A DNA stretch of 64,000 nucleotides from Hysterangium stoloniferum (GCA_015178975.1 WHVD01000161.1:1-64000); one strand, 5' to 3'; positions 20,651 through 33,083 are shown, counted from the first letter of the stretch. Numbers and translations: made by a program. The notes: generated by a model from the sequence alone, not told the origin.

Positions 20651-22751
20651 TCAGCCCATATACACTGCAGCCAAATGGCGTTGCAGAAAGAGGTATATGC
20701 ACCATTACAGAAGGGGCAAGAACAATGCTATATATGTATGCAATGAAAATAGCAGAAGGTGCACGAAACTTACTATATGCATCAAAACTTCCCAAATTCT
20801 TGTGGTCGATCACGGTCAAAACAATGGCATATTTGAGGAATCAGAGTCCAGTTAGCATGGCAGTTCCTAAGCAAAGACATCAGATGTGGGACTCATGTTC
20901 AAAGATGGGTTATATGGTTATGAACCGTATTCATCTGGATATTTAGTGTGGTTCCCTGGAATGAGAAGGATCAAAAAAGTATGAGATGCAATATTCCATG
21001 AAGATGCGATGAATTTGCAATCACCAGTGCATGGAGACGAAGGTCAGTTTAGGGATATAAATAGCATATGTACCTCCTATCCAACCTGGGAGTGAGCCTC
21101 AACCTATTGAAGAAAAAGAGGAGACTATGATAAGGGAAGAGTCTCAATTAGTGTCAAACATACCTGACCATCCTCATGGAATAACAAGATCTGGGAAAGT
21201 ACGAGAAGGAATTCGAAGTTCATTGTCAGTTGACGAAAAAGAATTAGAAGATTCTAATGTACCAGTTGTTTTCTCGACTTTGGGCAATCTGACGATAGAG
21301 GAAGCATTGAATATGCCAGGAGATGAAGGATTACCTTGGGAAGAAGCTAGACAGATGGAGTGGAAGAATATGGTAGAGCATAATGTATTTGGCGCACCTG
21401 AAGATGCCACCAGGAACATGTGTTTTGGAATGGTGTGTCGTGGATCATACAAGAATGGTGAACTAATAAAAAGGAAAGTACAAATCATTGTAAAAGGATT
21501 TAGTCAAATTCCTGGATTCCATTTTGATGAAACATACACACCAGTCATGAAGTGGAAAATGTTCTGAATTTTACTGGTGCTGGGAGCAATAACAAATTCA
21601 GCTATATGTCAATTTGATGTCAAATTGGCATACTTACATGGGATGATGAAAGAAAAGGTTTGGGTTCAACAACCAGAGGTGTTTGAAGAACACAGAAAGG
21701 AGAATTTAGCATTACCGTTATTGAAGGCTCTATGTATATGGAACAAAAGAGGGAGGCAATGAGTGGAGAAAAACACTATATGATTTTATGGTTAAAGAAC
21801 TCACCTGGTTCTGTTCCAATTTTGACAGCACTACATTCTTCAAAATATGGGATGATGGAAGCTGGGCCATAGTTGCATTTTGGGTGGATGGTGAAACTGC
21901 CATAGGTGATAAAAAATGGCTTCTAGACCTCAGAAAGGCATTCCATGAACAATTTGGAATTTCGAGTGAAGGTGAGGCCCATTGGATATTGGGAACAAGT
22001 ATCCATTGAGATGCTGAATTGAAATCAGCATTCATATCACAAAAAGAATATATTGAAAATATAGTGAAGAAGTTCAACATACAAAATTCCAAACCAATCC
22101 GAACTCCCATCTCACTTGGAAGTGATTTCACCTCTATTATTTGCCCAGATACAACAGAAGAATGAAATGAAATTGTGGAATTGCCTTATCATGAACTCAT
22201 TGGAAGTTTGATGTTCACAGCTACAGTATCACATCCAGATATTGTGTATTCTGTTAACAAATTATCTCAATATTCATCAAACCCCATGAGAATGCATTGG
22301 AACTTACCTAAGCATATCCTGCAATATTTATACACAACTCACAATTTTGAGCTTCAAGTAAGAGGACAAGCTCTTTGTTTGCATGGATATTCAGATGCTG
22401 ATTTCACAGGAGATCAAGAAGATAGATGTTCAACAGGTGGATATGCAATTTTTTTAGGTTCTGGAGCGGTATCTTGGTCTTCAAGGAAGCAGTCAACAGT
22501 TGCCCTTTCATCCACAGAAGCAGAATATATTGCACTTTCAGAAGCAGCTCACGAAATTATGTGGATGTGTCATTTCTTGGAAGAACTCAATATAATATAT
22601 GAAGAACCAATGGCAATTTTCGAGGACAATCAAGGGACAATCACCTTCGCTGAAAATCAACATGCCATACAAAGGTTGAAACACATTGATGTAAAACATC
22701 ATTTCATTCATCATTTGATTGAAAATGGCACTATCCAACTCATATATTGAT
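20651..22751 (+). pseudogene. Copia C2 integrase end, RT and RNase H
   Basis: Starts with YTLQPNGVAERGICTI, which carries the integrase catalytic glutamate. An apparent local duplication of the EGARTMLY segment follows (near 20718-20780). RT is recognisable in several frames (KVQIIVKGFSQIPGFHF, then FDVKLAYLHGMMKEKVW). A long open piece 22175-22750 then holds the RT end and RNase H (HGYSDADFTGDQEDRC, SSTEAEYIALSEA, KHIDVKHHFI). TGA stops and frameshifts are frequent around 21567-22170. It is dead. Confidence 0.9.
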
Positions 22752-23139
22752 TGACCAAACAAATGATTGCAGATATTTTAATGAAATCTCTTTCTTCACC
22801 AATTCATTACCATCACACAGGATGTTTAGGACTTACTTCTTCAAAACTCGAGGAGGAGTATTAGGTATAATGAGTATTAAAGAAGTAAGCACCTGTATAA
22901 AGAAGGTGAAACAGAATGCCTCGAAAAGACGCAATGCATCATATTGTATCTCCTCTTGAATGTACTATTATATACACATAGTATAGCTAGTGAATCTCTC
23001 AGCGAACGTTTAACTGCTGAGAGAAAGTGATATGTCTATTGCCTCATCACGAAGCAAAACTTATCTATGTATTTAGTACTTAAATGTCTTTAGGTATTGT
23101 ATAATACAGTGAACATTTAACTGCTGAGATACTTAAACA
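22752..23139 (+). other. Copia C2 tail and probable decayed 3' LTR
   Basis: After RNase H comes the typical copia tail (another 110 bases of weak coding), then a purine-rich GAGGAGGAG at 22850-22858. A non-coding stretch follows that is probably the start of a decayed 3' LTR. It holds CTCAGC...GCTGAG inverted arms near 22999-23024 and a partial repeat of the same words near 23110-23127. No clear LTR end is visible. Confidence 0.4.
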
Positions 23140-23838
23140 TCTTTACCAAGCCACATGCTAATGCTTCCACTCTCATCCTCACCAAACCACCCTCACTCAA
23201 ACTCACTGCCATCCACCAAAGTTTCACCGGTTCCCGTGCACTCACCTCATTCAAGCAATCTTTGGACATGGCTTCTTTGGGGAATACTACAACCACATTG
23301 TCCCCAACCTGCCCACTGCATGCCCCTGTGGATATGCACCCCTCCAAATGTGTGACCACATCTTAACGAGTTGCCCCTTTTATGAAGACTGGCATGGGCC
23401 CCTACGAAAGGTCTCACATGGTCTTGACCTGGCCTTTCTGCTGGGTACAAAGTCTGGGCTCAGAGCAGTTGCAAAATTTATCTGCCAAACCCCTGCCTTT
23501 GCACCACGCCTTGCGAACCCCCTTAGAGTCACCTGGCTCCATTGCGACACCGACTCCCCCACTCACCCCACACCTCTCCCACATTCCCTCCACAACAGAT
23601 CATCCCTGAATGTCATGGCTGATGTACATATCCCTCTCCTGGTCTTCTTTTTCTTTTTCTCCTTCTAGCTACATCTGACTCCGTACGCCGACTTTCACCG
23701 TCCCCACCCTGACTCGAGCCCTCTAAAATCCATCGTAGCATAGTTTCTCTGGGGGCCTTTCCACCCCCTAGCCGCAGTTAGCCATTGTTGCTTGAAGCGG
23801 GATACAAATATAACAAAAAAAAAAAAAAAAAAAAAAAA
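23140..23838 (+). mobile_element. LINE 3' end (Tad-like), 5'-truncated, with poly(A)
   Basis: The frame encodes GFFGEYYNHIVPNLPTACPCG, then CDHILTSCPFYEDWHGPLRK and FLLGTKSGLRAVAKFI, ending in the next kilobase. This is the cysteine-rich C-terminus of fungal non-LTR retrotransposon ORF2. It is followed by a 3' UTR with CTGGGGGCCTTTCCACCCCC and a run of 24 A at 23815-23838. The UTR matches the second LINE end at about 27570-27671. The copy is 5'-truncated. Confidence 0.82.
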
Positions 23839-24206
23839 GCCTTGTCTCGTGACGGATCACCTCGTCCTCTCGTCCTATGTCCTGGTATGTTATTTCGTCA
23901 GAGTGCTCACTCTGCCCTGCTCTTCTCCTTGGGTAGCCCTCTCATCGAATGGGAGCTGCTTACATCCACCACTTGGTGGTTCATTAGTCAGCACTGCATT
24001 ATCTCTCCGTTTATGCATTCTCACATCGTGCATTAGATTACTAGGAATTCACCTTTCACCATCACTCCTAAAGGCACACTCAACCTGCAAGAAATCTGAG
24101 ATCGCCGCGGGCTGACAAATATCCTTCATAATCACCTCGTCGTTTGTGACGCCTTCATCTTCGCTGCTTTCTCTCTGTGGTTAAACGACTGCTCATTGCA
24201 ACAAGC

Positions 24207-25074
24207 ATGGCTGGAAGGTTTAAGTGTCCTTTTATGCATTGATCATCTCCCACACTTATGCATCATCCATAGCCCACGCAGTCCGTACGGCACCTTTACG
24301 CAACATATCGCTACCACGCAACCGAATCTCAGCCAGCAGCGCTTTTGCTTTAGCACTTATGGTCAAACACTACACCGATTCGCTTCCAAGTATCACGACA
24401 GTGCCATGACTACCACCGGCATCATGGACCGTCTCCACACATCTCTACAGCCTTCGTCCCGCAGCCCGCCAGCCCACCACCCTTAGGTCTCGGCGTAAAG
24501 CTGCTGCCCACCGTAAGACATTATGCGACTGCACAGCCATCAGCCCCAGCTGCTTTTGCTCACGCGCTTGCCGATTTTTCGCGATTTGTAGAAACATTAC
24601 TGGTAAAAGAACGGGGAGACCGATGCTGGATAATGGCGGTTCGAACGGCGTCTGCAAGTCTTCGCAGATGCGATTGACCGTGGGGGAAAGAGAAATGATA
24701 GGGGGGCGTGGAATAACATTTAAGTGCGGATTTAGGTTCGAGAGAGAGGCTGGGTGGAGGTATTGGCTTCCTGGTGAGTCTCGCTCAGCCATATATCATC
24801 ATTCCACAAATTGTTGAAGGTACCTTTTGCGTTCTTGGAATATCATGCGATATCCAACCCACACTGCTAGGCCACACGCCCCTGCTATCCCTCCTTGATC
24901 CCACTGCGCCGTCTATGCTATTCTGCGTGTCATGGCACAGCGGAGTGGGCACCTGACGATGTCGACAAAGTTACGTCCGAATTGTTTGGCGGCGGCATTC
25001 GCCCGTACGCCTTTGCGGACCACATTCACGAGCGCGAGGCACGGCGCCACAGTTTTGAGCTGGACGAAGCATGA
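24207..25074 (+). pseudogene. Diverged copy of the small duplicated gene (see 53223-53552)
   Basis: It starts MAGRFK at 24207, as the other copy does. The C-terminal half reads LLGHTPLLSLLDPTAPSML and, after a two-base frame change near 24955, DDVDKVTSELFGGGIRPYAF and HIHEREARRHSFELDEA before TGA 25072-25074. About 600 bases lie between the MAGRFK exon and the rest, against 45 in the other copy, so this copy is probably interrupted. I do not recognise the family. The conserved end across two diverged copies suggests it was once coding. Confidence 0.5.
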
Positions 25075-26387
25075 CAGTTGCTGATTCGATTAACCATAGT
25101 AACGTTGGAGTCGCATAAAACTTATAAGTTGTCCTGTCTTCACGCCTCCCTCACCTTCATCTCGCCTTCACATTCAACTTCGCTTTCAAGTTACTCTCAT
25201 GTTTCAACTACCTTGTCTTTGCTTTTACCTTTACTTTCACTTTCGCCTTGACTGACCTCGCCTTCACCTTATCTTAATCATCGCCTTTATTGTCATGTTA
25301 TCTCCACCCTCCCCTTCGGCTCCATTCCACTGCGTTAAAACTTCCGGATTGTCCAGCATAATAGGTTTTGGGGGTTTAAGTTCAGCATCCTTTCCATCCC
25401 TTTTTCAGAGCAGCATGCCTTCGAGTACCGCGCAGTTTCCTTGGAGGTACTGCCTTCAGAGTGAGTTGAAAGCGGACGTTTGTCTTGTGAAAATTTAAGC
25501 TTTAAGTGAGGTGGTGGCATTATTACGTTCACATCAATGATATCAGAATGCACGTCTTCTAAGGGTATCTCCATGTACAGTATGTTCGGTAATATATTGT
25601 TACATAGTCTGCAGCAAAAGCGTACCCTCTTACAGCTGTTTGCCCACTTACCGGCTCTCTTACCCGATACAAATTTTATGGCCTATCGTCCCGCTGTTCC
25701 ATGATATCCCCTCCCTCTATTACATAATGCCCACTCCACAGTATTGACGATTGCCAACAGAGAAGTGTGGCAGCAAAAAAGCAGAGGTGCGGCAATCAGA
25801 GGTTTGACAAGCTGTTCATGTGGTGGCTGAGTCTGGAAGAGCGCACGGGGGTGCTCTATTCACATGTAGCTACGTATATATAAACAATAAGAACAACAGA
25901 ATCCTAAAGAGAGAGACAATGGGAATGTGAAACAATGGGACAAAGGGGAGGGAACAAAAGAATACGAACTTGTATGATGCTCAAAATACAACACATTGAA
26001 GTCCGCAGCGCAAATGAGAGGAAAGGAGACGAAGCAGTAGTATTGGCTGGACACGTGAATTTGAGGTCCTTCGTCACGATGAACGGAGATGAGAATATGT
26101 CGCCTTGGAGTAAATCTGGCGGGTCCAGAATTGCTAATTGTAAATCGCTCCTGGCGATACCTTGTTAGCAACATCACATTCCAGGTTTGTGAAAAAGGGA
26201 ATAAGGGAATAACCATGCAGGAAGAGCCTCATCAATAAGCGGAAGACTTGAACATGGCTCCAGCACCATTGAAACTAATATTACAAACACCCATGCCGAC
26301 GGGAATACTGAAGATTAACGAGTGTAAAATGTGTTATTGTTCGTTACGCTAATTCTTGTATATATATATCGTACAGGTGGATAGAGT
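25075..26387 (+). other. Non-coding part of the duplication arm
   Basis: 25080-25300 is a run of CTT/CACCTTC-rich sequence that matches 53000-53220 in reverse complement. From 25300 to 26387 I see only short ORFs without recognisable motifs or good splice context. Confidence 0.4.
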
Positions 26388-27540
26388 TTATCCACCTAAG
26401 TGGATCGATACATCATAAGCCACATCATAATATGGATCACCTATTGCATCATATACACGGCTCAACTCACTCCAGTTCAACGCTCGTATCTCAATAAATA
26501 CCATGGAAAAGCATTCTGTCGTCCAAAGGAAGCGGTTTCTTGCGATATCTATCAATCTAGGAATCGTGAATAGTGCTTTGGAGTTAAAAGTAGTGGATGA
26601 TTTCCTGAGGTATTGGCAAGTGTTAGATGCCATTAGGATAGTTGACTCAGTCTTGTTGCTTGTAGTGTGAACGTCATTACATATTTTTATATTCTTACTT
26701 CTCAAAAAGAGTCAGGGGATGGATGGTATGGAATGGATGGTGGGTGGTGTCAGCCCATGGAGGACTCTATTTTCAAGGAGTTCAGGGGCTATGATGTTGT
26801 CAGTGACACCACAGCACTGTCAGGATGTGGATCAGGTTTTCTATAATACTATAGTATGCCTGTTACTTTGATTTGGGTAGTTACCTTATATATTATTGTT
26901 TACTTGCTAGTAGACACCTGAAATAGCTAGTATACACCAACTTGTTGTAAGAAAGATACCACTCAGTACATAGCTGGGCTTAGCCTGTTATACTAGATAG
27001 CTAGGGTATGTACACATTTCCCAATTTCCTGATGCATGCTTTGTTTGAAGTGTGTATCCTCGGTCTCACTATCAGAAATGTGCTTGCTCTTCTAACTGGA
27101 AATATAAAGGAGGATCATCTTGAGTTGGCATGGTGGATATAGGATAAGATATGAGGAGGTCTTTCTGGTTCAGACAGTATGTGTACATGAGAAGTGGTGA
27201 GGGGCGGAGAGGCGGATGACAGTGAACAGGTTTGGGGGCCTCTGAATTCACTCCTCTGTCAAAGTCGGCAGCCTTCAGCCATGCACCAGTGTCGTCTGTG
27301 GAACGTCACCCGCACCTACCAACCATAACTGCTGCCTGGCAGCAGTCTACCCTTCCTACCCACCCCTGACTCCAGCATTCACCTATGCACTGGCAATGCA
27401 AGGCTTCGGTGTGCCTGCAGCCCTTGTCGATGCCTGCTAGCAGGATCTTGGGCTTTTCTTGGGGCTTTGGCCCAAGGCCTCAAGGCCTCAGCTCTATACC
27501 ATGTATATATCTACATGCCTGTCCCTTTGCTTACTAAAAT
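26388..27540 (+). other. Duplication arm, no recognisable gene
   Basis: A 105-codon minus ORF (26388-26705) has no recognisable domain, and its counterpart near 52740-53000 does not clearly preserve the frame. 26700-27150 matches 52210-52710 in reverse complement. 27190-27540 has no match in the other arm and probably belongs to the LINE insertion that ends at 27671. Confidence 0.35.
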
Positions 27541-27671
27541 CCCTTCCACACACGTAGCTCACTCGGAACTTCATACCACTGTAGCATAGTTCTCTGGGGG
27601 CCTTTTCACCCCCTAGCCACAGTTAGCCATTGTTGCTTGAAGAGGGATACAAATATATCAAAAAAAAAAAA
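27540..27671 (+). mobile_element. Second LINE 3' end with short poly(A)
   Basis: The segment containing GGGGGCCTTTTCACCCCCTA and TTGCTTGAAGAGGGATACAA closely matches the UTR of the LINE at 23700-23815. It ends in a 12-A run at 27660-27671. The 5' boundary is unclear and may be near 27190. It interrupts the duplication arm. Confidence 0.75.
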
Positions 27672-27945
27672 TGTTGGCATGTGCATGTTATGGTCCACTA
27701 TCGTCCACAACCTACACATACATTTGTGTATGCGATGTCAAAATGGACTATATATGCTATTAGTCTGAGTTAGAAAAGTTTTCCTCAGTCTTTGTTTACT
27801 TTATACGAGACTGAGGTTAGTAGATATTCTAGAAATAATGCTTTATAACTGATACAGATTTCTTATTAGTATAGTGTTATAGGTTAGCAACTATAGAATA
27901 TAGTCTTTGTTTACTTTATATGAGACTGAGTATATTGTTATAGAT

Positions 27946-29130
27946 TACTTCGTATCCCAACATATAACAGAAGCATATCACTTTTCATTTATTGATAACC
28001 AAGCACTGATGCCCATCACAACCAAATCCCTGCCAAATGCCAACAGGGTGGATGGGATAACTCATATGGCTGACATTGCGGGGTTACCCCCTATGGTTAC
28101 CCCTTCAGCAGCAGTAACCATTCCCAACTCTCAGCTGAGTGATGAAAGGAAGAGAGCAGTGAAGGCTTACAAAATGCTCCATGAACAATGGGGTTGTGAC
28201 GAACCAGGCTCTGACTTATGCCTACAGGGGAATCATTATATTGCTCATATCCAGCTGTCTCAAGAGCAGATTTCCATTTGGATCGACGAAATTGTGGGTC
28301 ATCTATTCATTGAAATTCATCATTATCATTATTCACTCATCCAATACCTGATATCCACAGTGCCGAGGTCAGGCTACATACCACCATCCTCCAGAGGTGT
28401 TTATTATCCCAGACAGCTCTAGACCCAATAGGAACTTAAACTTTGACTGGGGTGCTAGCGAAACGAATACTGACCCAGAAGTTGAGATTGGCACAGGGTA
28501 TTTTTGTGGACTCGCTCTGGAACAAGTTGGCAGTACAATCCTTTATTGCTCAAAGGTTTTGCTGTTGTTAGCCAAGCTATCACTTTATGGGCAAATTGTG
28601 AATCATTGGTCGATTTATGGAAATACTGGAAGATGTTACAAATGTCCATCTGCACAATGCCTTGGAATAATTTTGCAAGAGACAGCCGATCTAATGCAGT
28701 ATGAGTTACCATCTATTACAAGAATTGATCGCTGACCCTTTGAACATTCAACACCTTCACAGGCCATCCTACCCACTTTATATTCGAAAATGAGCATCCA
28801 ACGTTTTTGGTGGGTGGACTTGGATCCCTGATGGATACCAAGATGATGACTACATCCAAATTATTTTAGAATGGTTAGGTCATGTATTCCATCATTCTGG
28901 GGAGGATCATATGTCGCCTGAAATTATGTCAGCACTATATTGAAAGCTGATGAGTGCACCCTTGCATGTTCATTATAACGAGGTTCTATCCAATTTCATT
29001 GTAATTCTTGCTTGATATCTCAGCTCCTGGGAACGGGACTATGATTCCCTTCCCTGGGTGCTTACACACATTGTGTTTAACCTTTGTTGTTTATGTGAGC
29101 TATCATTCCAGGAGCTGAATGCTGTTCATG
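27946..29130 (+). pseudogene. Unidentified duplicated gene, left copy
   Basis: The frame reads FIDNQALMPITTKSLPN, then PSAAVTIPNSQLSDERKRAV, AYKMLHEQWGCDEPGSDLCL and EQISIWIDEIVGHLFIE, and ends GVYYPRQL-stop near 28420. An overlapping frame continues as FIIPDSSRPNRNLNFDWGAS, CGLALE and IILQETADLMQYELPSI, then further pieces to about 29130. The same segments in the same order and with the same frame switch occur at 50943-52084. The family is unknown to me. Both copies share the break, so it either predates the duplication or marks a splice or frame event I cannot resolve. Confidence 0.5.
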
Positions 29131-29245
29131 ATTACTTGGAATCATGGCTGCAACAACAGTAAGATTTGTTGTCAGCATTCTTCACAGCTGACTCAAGCCA
29201 TACCAGATCCAACTCAAGATGGTCCTACAACAGATGGTCATCAAA

Positions 29246-29925
29246 GGAGGATATCTGAAAACTACAGTATTAAGTATACCAAATTCTAATATACTCTAAA
29301 GGTCATTTAAACATCTGGGATGTGATTCAAACATAATTTAATTTTTAAAACTTTTTGAACATTTTAAACTCTCTCGTACATTACAAACTAAAGAATCTTT
29401 CCAGACATGAGTAGACAATAAAAAAAATTAGTAGTTTGAAACACTAATACTTTTAAAAAATAGATACCTTTAGATAGCCCATTCCATGTATATGTATATC
29501 ATTGGCACCTCTAAATACATATGTATTTCTTCAGAATGGATCTGTCAATCTGAACAGATTTCTGCTTGATTCAACATACCCAGAATATATAGGTGGTTTC
29601 ACTTAATAAAGAAGGCCATAGGATGAAAAATTTCCAATTATATATCACATATTTTACTAGGAAATAACTACAGTTTAGCTTTTAAAAAACAAATTAACAA
29701 CAAAAGTATTAGCAAGTATTTACATAACTTGGAAAACCATATACAATAGGTTCTATTAATTGACTCTGAATTGTTTAGGATGTAATATGGAGAATTGTTT
29801 CTCATGGTTGGTGGTTGACAATATAATAGTCTCAGAGGATATATCACTATTTAAAGATGGAGTTTTGTAGAAATATAAATTTTACCAGTAAACATCTGAT
29901 ATTATAATGATTACAGACAACCTCC
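29246..29925 (-). mobile_element. MITE-like element, copy 2
   Basis: 680 bp beginning GGAGGATATCTGAAAACTA and ending ...CAGACAACCTCC, the reverse complement of 18440-19113. Comparing the ends gives weak terminal inverted repeats of the type GGAGGNTNTCTG. No clear target duplication is visible here. It lies exactly where the left arm of the segmental duplication meets a copia gag remnant. Confidence 0.8.
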
Positions 29926-30291
29926 TAACTTTGAGCTGATCATCTTCCAAGTTTCTGCTGCCATTTCTAGGCCAATCACATCAATCTGGTATGTTTCAGG
30001 TAATATGCTCAACAATATTGAGTGGGCATGTTCATTCCCGATCTCCCATGTTTCAAGGTCATCTTCAAACTTCTCTTTGATCTCACTTGTTGCATTGGCA
30101 TCCACCAGGTGGGTTAGGCTTCTGCACTCAGCCATCAATGTAATGGATAGGCCTCCAGTAGGTTCAATGCTGATATGATTTGTGCCTTATATAGGACCCA
30201 GTTCAACCCATTGGGATCTAGCTTCAGTAGGGGCAGGGTTTGACTTGTGGGAAGTAATGTAGCCTCAGTTTGACTGGTGGGGCCCATAACC
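29926..30291 (-). pseudogene. Copia gag N-terminal remnant with primer-binding site
   Basis: Reading leftwards from 30291, GGTTATGGGCCCC directly follows the LTR end and matches the TRIM's candidate primer-binding site. It is followed by a Gag N-terminus (LLKLDPNGLNWVLYKAQIIS) and, after a frame change, LTHLVDANATSEIKEKFEDD and ETWKMISSKL, where the MITE copy begins. This is the usual copia UBN2-type Gag start. The rest of the element is missing. Confidence 0.75.
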
Positions 30292-31181
30292 TGTAGAAAT
30301 AAACAGGGTAAAAGTCTATAATATATGAGCCTTAGTTGGGACCATTAGGTGAGCAACTGAGTTAACTACCTATAATATATGACTAGTTGTAAGTTAGTAT
30401 AGGTATATGTCACAAATCGAATTTTACTCAATAAAGTTGAATAAACAATTGAAGAATATTCAACAATATTGAATAAAGATGCTTCATTTGATGAAGGATT
30501 AATTTGTCCTGTTGATAAAGCATGAGGCAAAGATAGGACAATGAGGCTCACAAATAAATAAGTTGAAGAAAGGCTCGGAAAAAGTTTGACAATTATATAA
30601 TACAATAATAATATAATATAGTACAGGTTTTCTGACTGACTTCCTTTGTTCCTCTCATCATCCTTATATACTATATATCATTTACCTATGATGATAATAT
30701 GATATTAAAGTGAAATCATCAATGACATCAAACTGAGACAAGTTGAAGATATTTGATATTGTCAAAGATATTGTCAAAGAATAGTTGAGTTGGAAGTTGA
30801 GTCAGAAAGTCAAAGGAATGTTGAAGAAATGTTGAAGAAATGTTAAATTGAATATTATTGAAATTTGAGTTTGTACATTCATGACAGTATATCGTGATAA
30901 TTATAGTATCACTACTTACACCTTAGTTGGAACTATTAGGTAAGCAACTAAGGGGATGAAAACTTCTCGGTAATATATATACTACCTTGGCAACACATTG
31001 CCGAGTCAGCCTCCCCCTGTCTTTTAAGTGGTCGACACTATTATTCCAACAGGACCAAAGACCAAGTGGCGGTAAGGCATTTTATTCAAGACTCCTGATC
31101 GAGGGTTGCGTTATTGTCTTCTGTGGCACTCTGAGTATGCCACATGTTCTCCCAGGCACGCGGAAGGCTTAGTTCATAACA
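30292..31181 (-). repeat. Probable copia LTR upstream of the gag remnant
   Basis: It begins TGTAGAAATAAAC next to the primer-binding site and could end at TTCATAACA (31181), giving TG...CA ends. Internal imperfect repeats, CTTAGTTGGGACCATTAGGT at about 30328 and a similar stretch at about 30921, suggest rearrangement. The outer boundary is uncertain because no second LTR is present. Confidence 0.4.
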
Positions 31182-31824
31182 TCATATCTGTTGAAAACTC
31201 AAGAACCTAATAGTAGTTTAACTCAGTCACGTTGTATGTAAGGTAACGGACTAATATATTATATACCTAATAGTAGTTTAACTAATCAACAACTATTAGT
31301 TACAGTAAGGATGAGTAGCTTAGGACCTTAACTCACCTCAGTCACGTTGTATGTAAGGTAACGGACTGAGGTGTTTCTACTGTGGTCAACTACCTTATAT
31401 ATGGCCGGTCGGCTCTGAATGTCGCTAGGCAAGTGCCGGGTACCCGAGGGAAATGGCATAAGCATGAATGAGTGACACGTGAGCCTAATTCAACAATATC
31501 AACCATCATTTAGCTCCTAACTAGGAGACCAGCTTTTCCAATGTGTTCAATCAAATTTTGGTTGGAACCTCGCAATCACGGTATTGACGCTCACTGGGAG
31601 TCGGCGCTTGCACCGTGAGAACACACTGACTGATATGACATCGCTTCCACTTCGCTGTCACAAATGTGATGGCTTCCAACCGGCCGGTGGCTAGAAACTT
31701 CGTGGAATGGCTTATCGCATCATTGACAGTCATGTCTTCCCGGCGCTTAGCTCAAGTCTTCTCCACGGTATAGTTTACCATCTCACTCCGCACATCATCT
31801 CAGCCATTCAACATTGAGCACATC
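31182..31824 (+). other. Upstream region of the GTPase gene with short direct repeats
   Basis: TCAGTCACGTTGTATGTAAG occurs at about 31217 and again at about 31342, and CCTAATAGTAGTTTAACT occurs at about 31208 and 31267. No ORF is convincing. Core promoter elements for the gene starting at 31825 cannot be assigned with confidence. Confidence 0.4.
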
Positions 31825-33083
31825 ATGTCGCAAGAACAGCTCGAAAATTCCAATAATCTTGTAGGAAGTACTCATAACAATCGTAGATTTCCTTTCTAAT
31901 ATCCAAATAGCACGTCGAGCGTTTTCGAATTTTGGTCATTGGTAACGCCAACGCTGGAAAGACAACCATTCTCAAAAAGGTGTGCCATGCCCAGGGTCAC
32001 AAACCGGTCTATCTCAATGTAAGTGATCGGTGCCATGCCTAACTGCAATATCCCCAATGCAGTTTACTTTATTCTTTTGTTACTTACCCGATGTAGAAGG
32101 ATTCAAAGTTGGAGCTGTCAGGTTCGGTCTGTGTCGGATCGACTTATACCTCCAGTGGTAGTGCACTCATGATAGTTTTTTTAGCGTGGAAACCATGAGA
32201 TCGAACACCAGTTTCAATATCCCACTGCTCACGGCTTCGTATTTCATGACTCCTGCGGGTTCGAAGCGGGTGGTGCTGTCGAACTGCAAAAAGTCAAGGA
32301 CTTTATCGAAAGCCGAGCAAAGAGTGGGCAATTAAAGGATCAATTGCATGCCATCTGGTGCGCTGAAGTTCCGTGTTATTTTTCCAATTTCTGACTTTTA
32401 TGGTTCAGGTATTGCTTGCCAACTAGTAACGATAGAGGGATGACCAATGCAGAGATGAGTCTGTTTGAGAGCGGCACGGGAAATGGTTAGCGAGTATCTG
32501 CTTCATGAGCTGAGCTTACTGATTATTATCTAAGTCCCAATTATCGCCATTTTCACGAAGATGGATGCTCTGGATCAGGTGGCACGCAACCGGTTAATGT
32601 TTAATGACGATGAGCTTTCTCTTGAAGAAATTGAAAAGCAAGTTCCCGGTCTGGCAGAGGCCATATTTCAAAAGGAATATCTCAAACGACTCGACGAAGT
32701 AAAACACAAGCCTCGTTATGTCGTACGGCTCCGTGGTATGCTCCTTCTTGTCAATGACACAGCAACCCCCTCAGCCATACTCCTCAGACATGAACAAAAA
32801 GGGTACCAATTGTGATGAGCTGCTCGTGAGAACCTCACAGGCCCTTGACCGTGACACTTTGAAACTGTTCTGTCTGTCGATATTGCGGATCGATATTGAA
32901 TCTCGTATCAAACAAGTTATCAATGAGTGAGCTACCCAGTTCTCCGCCCTCAAAAGCAGACTGCCAATACATGGATACGCAAGGATAATTATACCGCAGA
33001 TGCAAGGTAAGGGAGGATATGGCCAATGCAAGACAGACGATTGAATGGATGGGTACCACTTTTCTCAGCTGTTCTCGAATCAG
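31825..33083 (+). CDS. P-loop GTPase (fungal G-domain protein), spliced
   Basis: Exons read as 31825-31860, 31911-32018, 32097-about 32157, 32185-32357, 32409-32485, 32535-32735 and 32788-32926, then candidate small exons 33000-33006 and 33069-33083. The G1 P-loop is VIGNANAGKTTIL. The G3-like region HDSCGFEAGGAVELQKVKDF is followed by QLHAIWYCLPTSNDR. G4 is IFTKMDAL, and MNKKGTNCDELLVRTSQALD follows. This fits a large basidiomycete family of predicted small GTPases of unknown role. Introns are about 45-80 bases. The third intron does not give a canonical in-frame junction, so either my boundary or the gene is defective there. Without the last two small exons the protein ends INE-stop at 32928-32930. 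With them it runs in phase 0 into the microexon-like array. Confidence 0.8.

Larger units (their letters stand above)
16116..22865 (+). mobile_element. Ty1/copia C2, nested with four later insertions
   Basis: A single decayed copia element can be followed across four insertions: gag (16116-16353 and 17096-17760), protease and pre-integrase (17771-18439), integrase (19116-19133, 19945-20112 and 20651-20950), RT and RNase H (21120-22751). The insertions are solo LTR D (16354-17095), a MITE-like element (18440-19113), solo LTR B' (19134-19944) and solo LTR E' (20113-20650). Removing them rejoins recognisable protein; for example DDFSH at 18439 continues as AVWVET at 19116. The 5' LTR is absent because C2 gag is fused to the C1 RT fragment. 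Confidence 0.87.
23840..29225 (+). repeat. Left arm of a large inverted segmental duplication
   Basis: Long stretches match the reverse complement of about 49670-53915 in matching order: 23850-24130 with 53640-53915, 24840-25250 with 53000-53480, 26700-27150 with 52210-52710, 27950-29120 with 50950-52090, and 29130-29225 with 49675-50690. The two arms have each collected their own insertions, including a LINE end in this arm and a TRIM in the other. Divergence is considerable, so the duplication is old. Confidence 0.85.
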
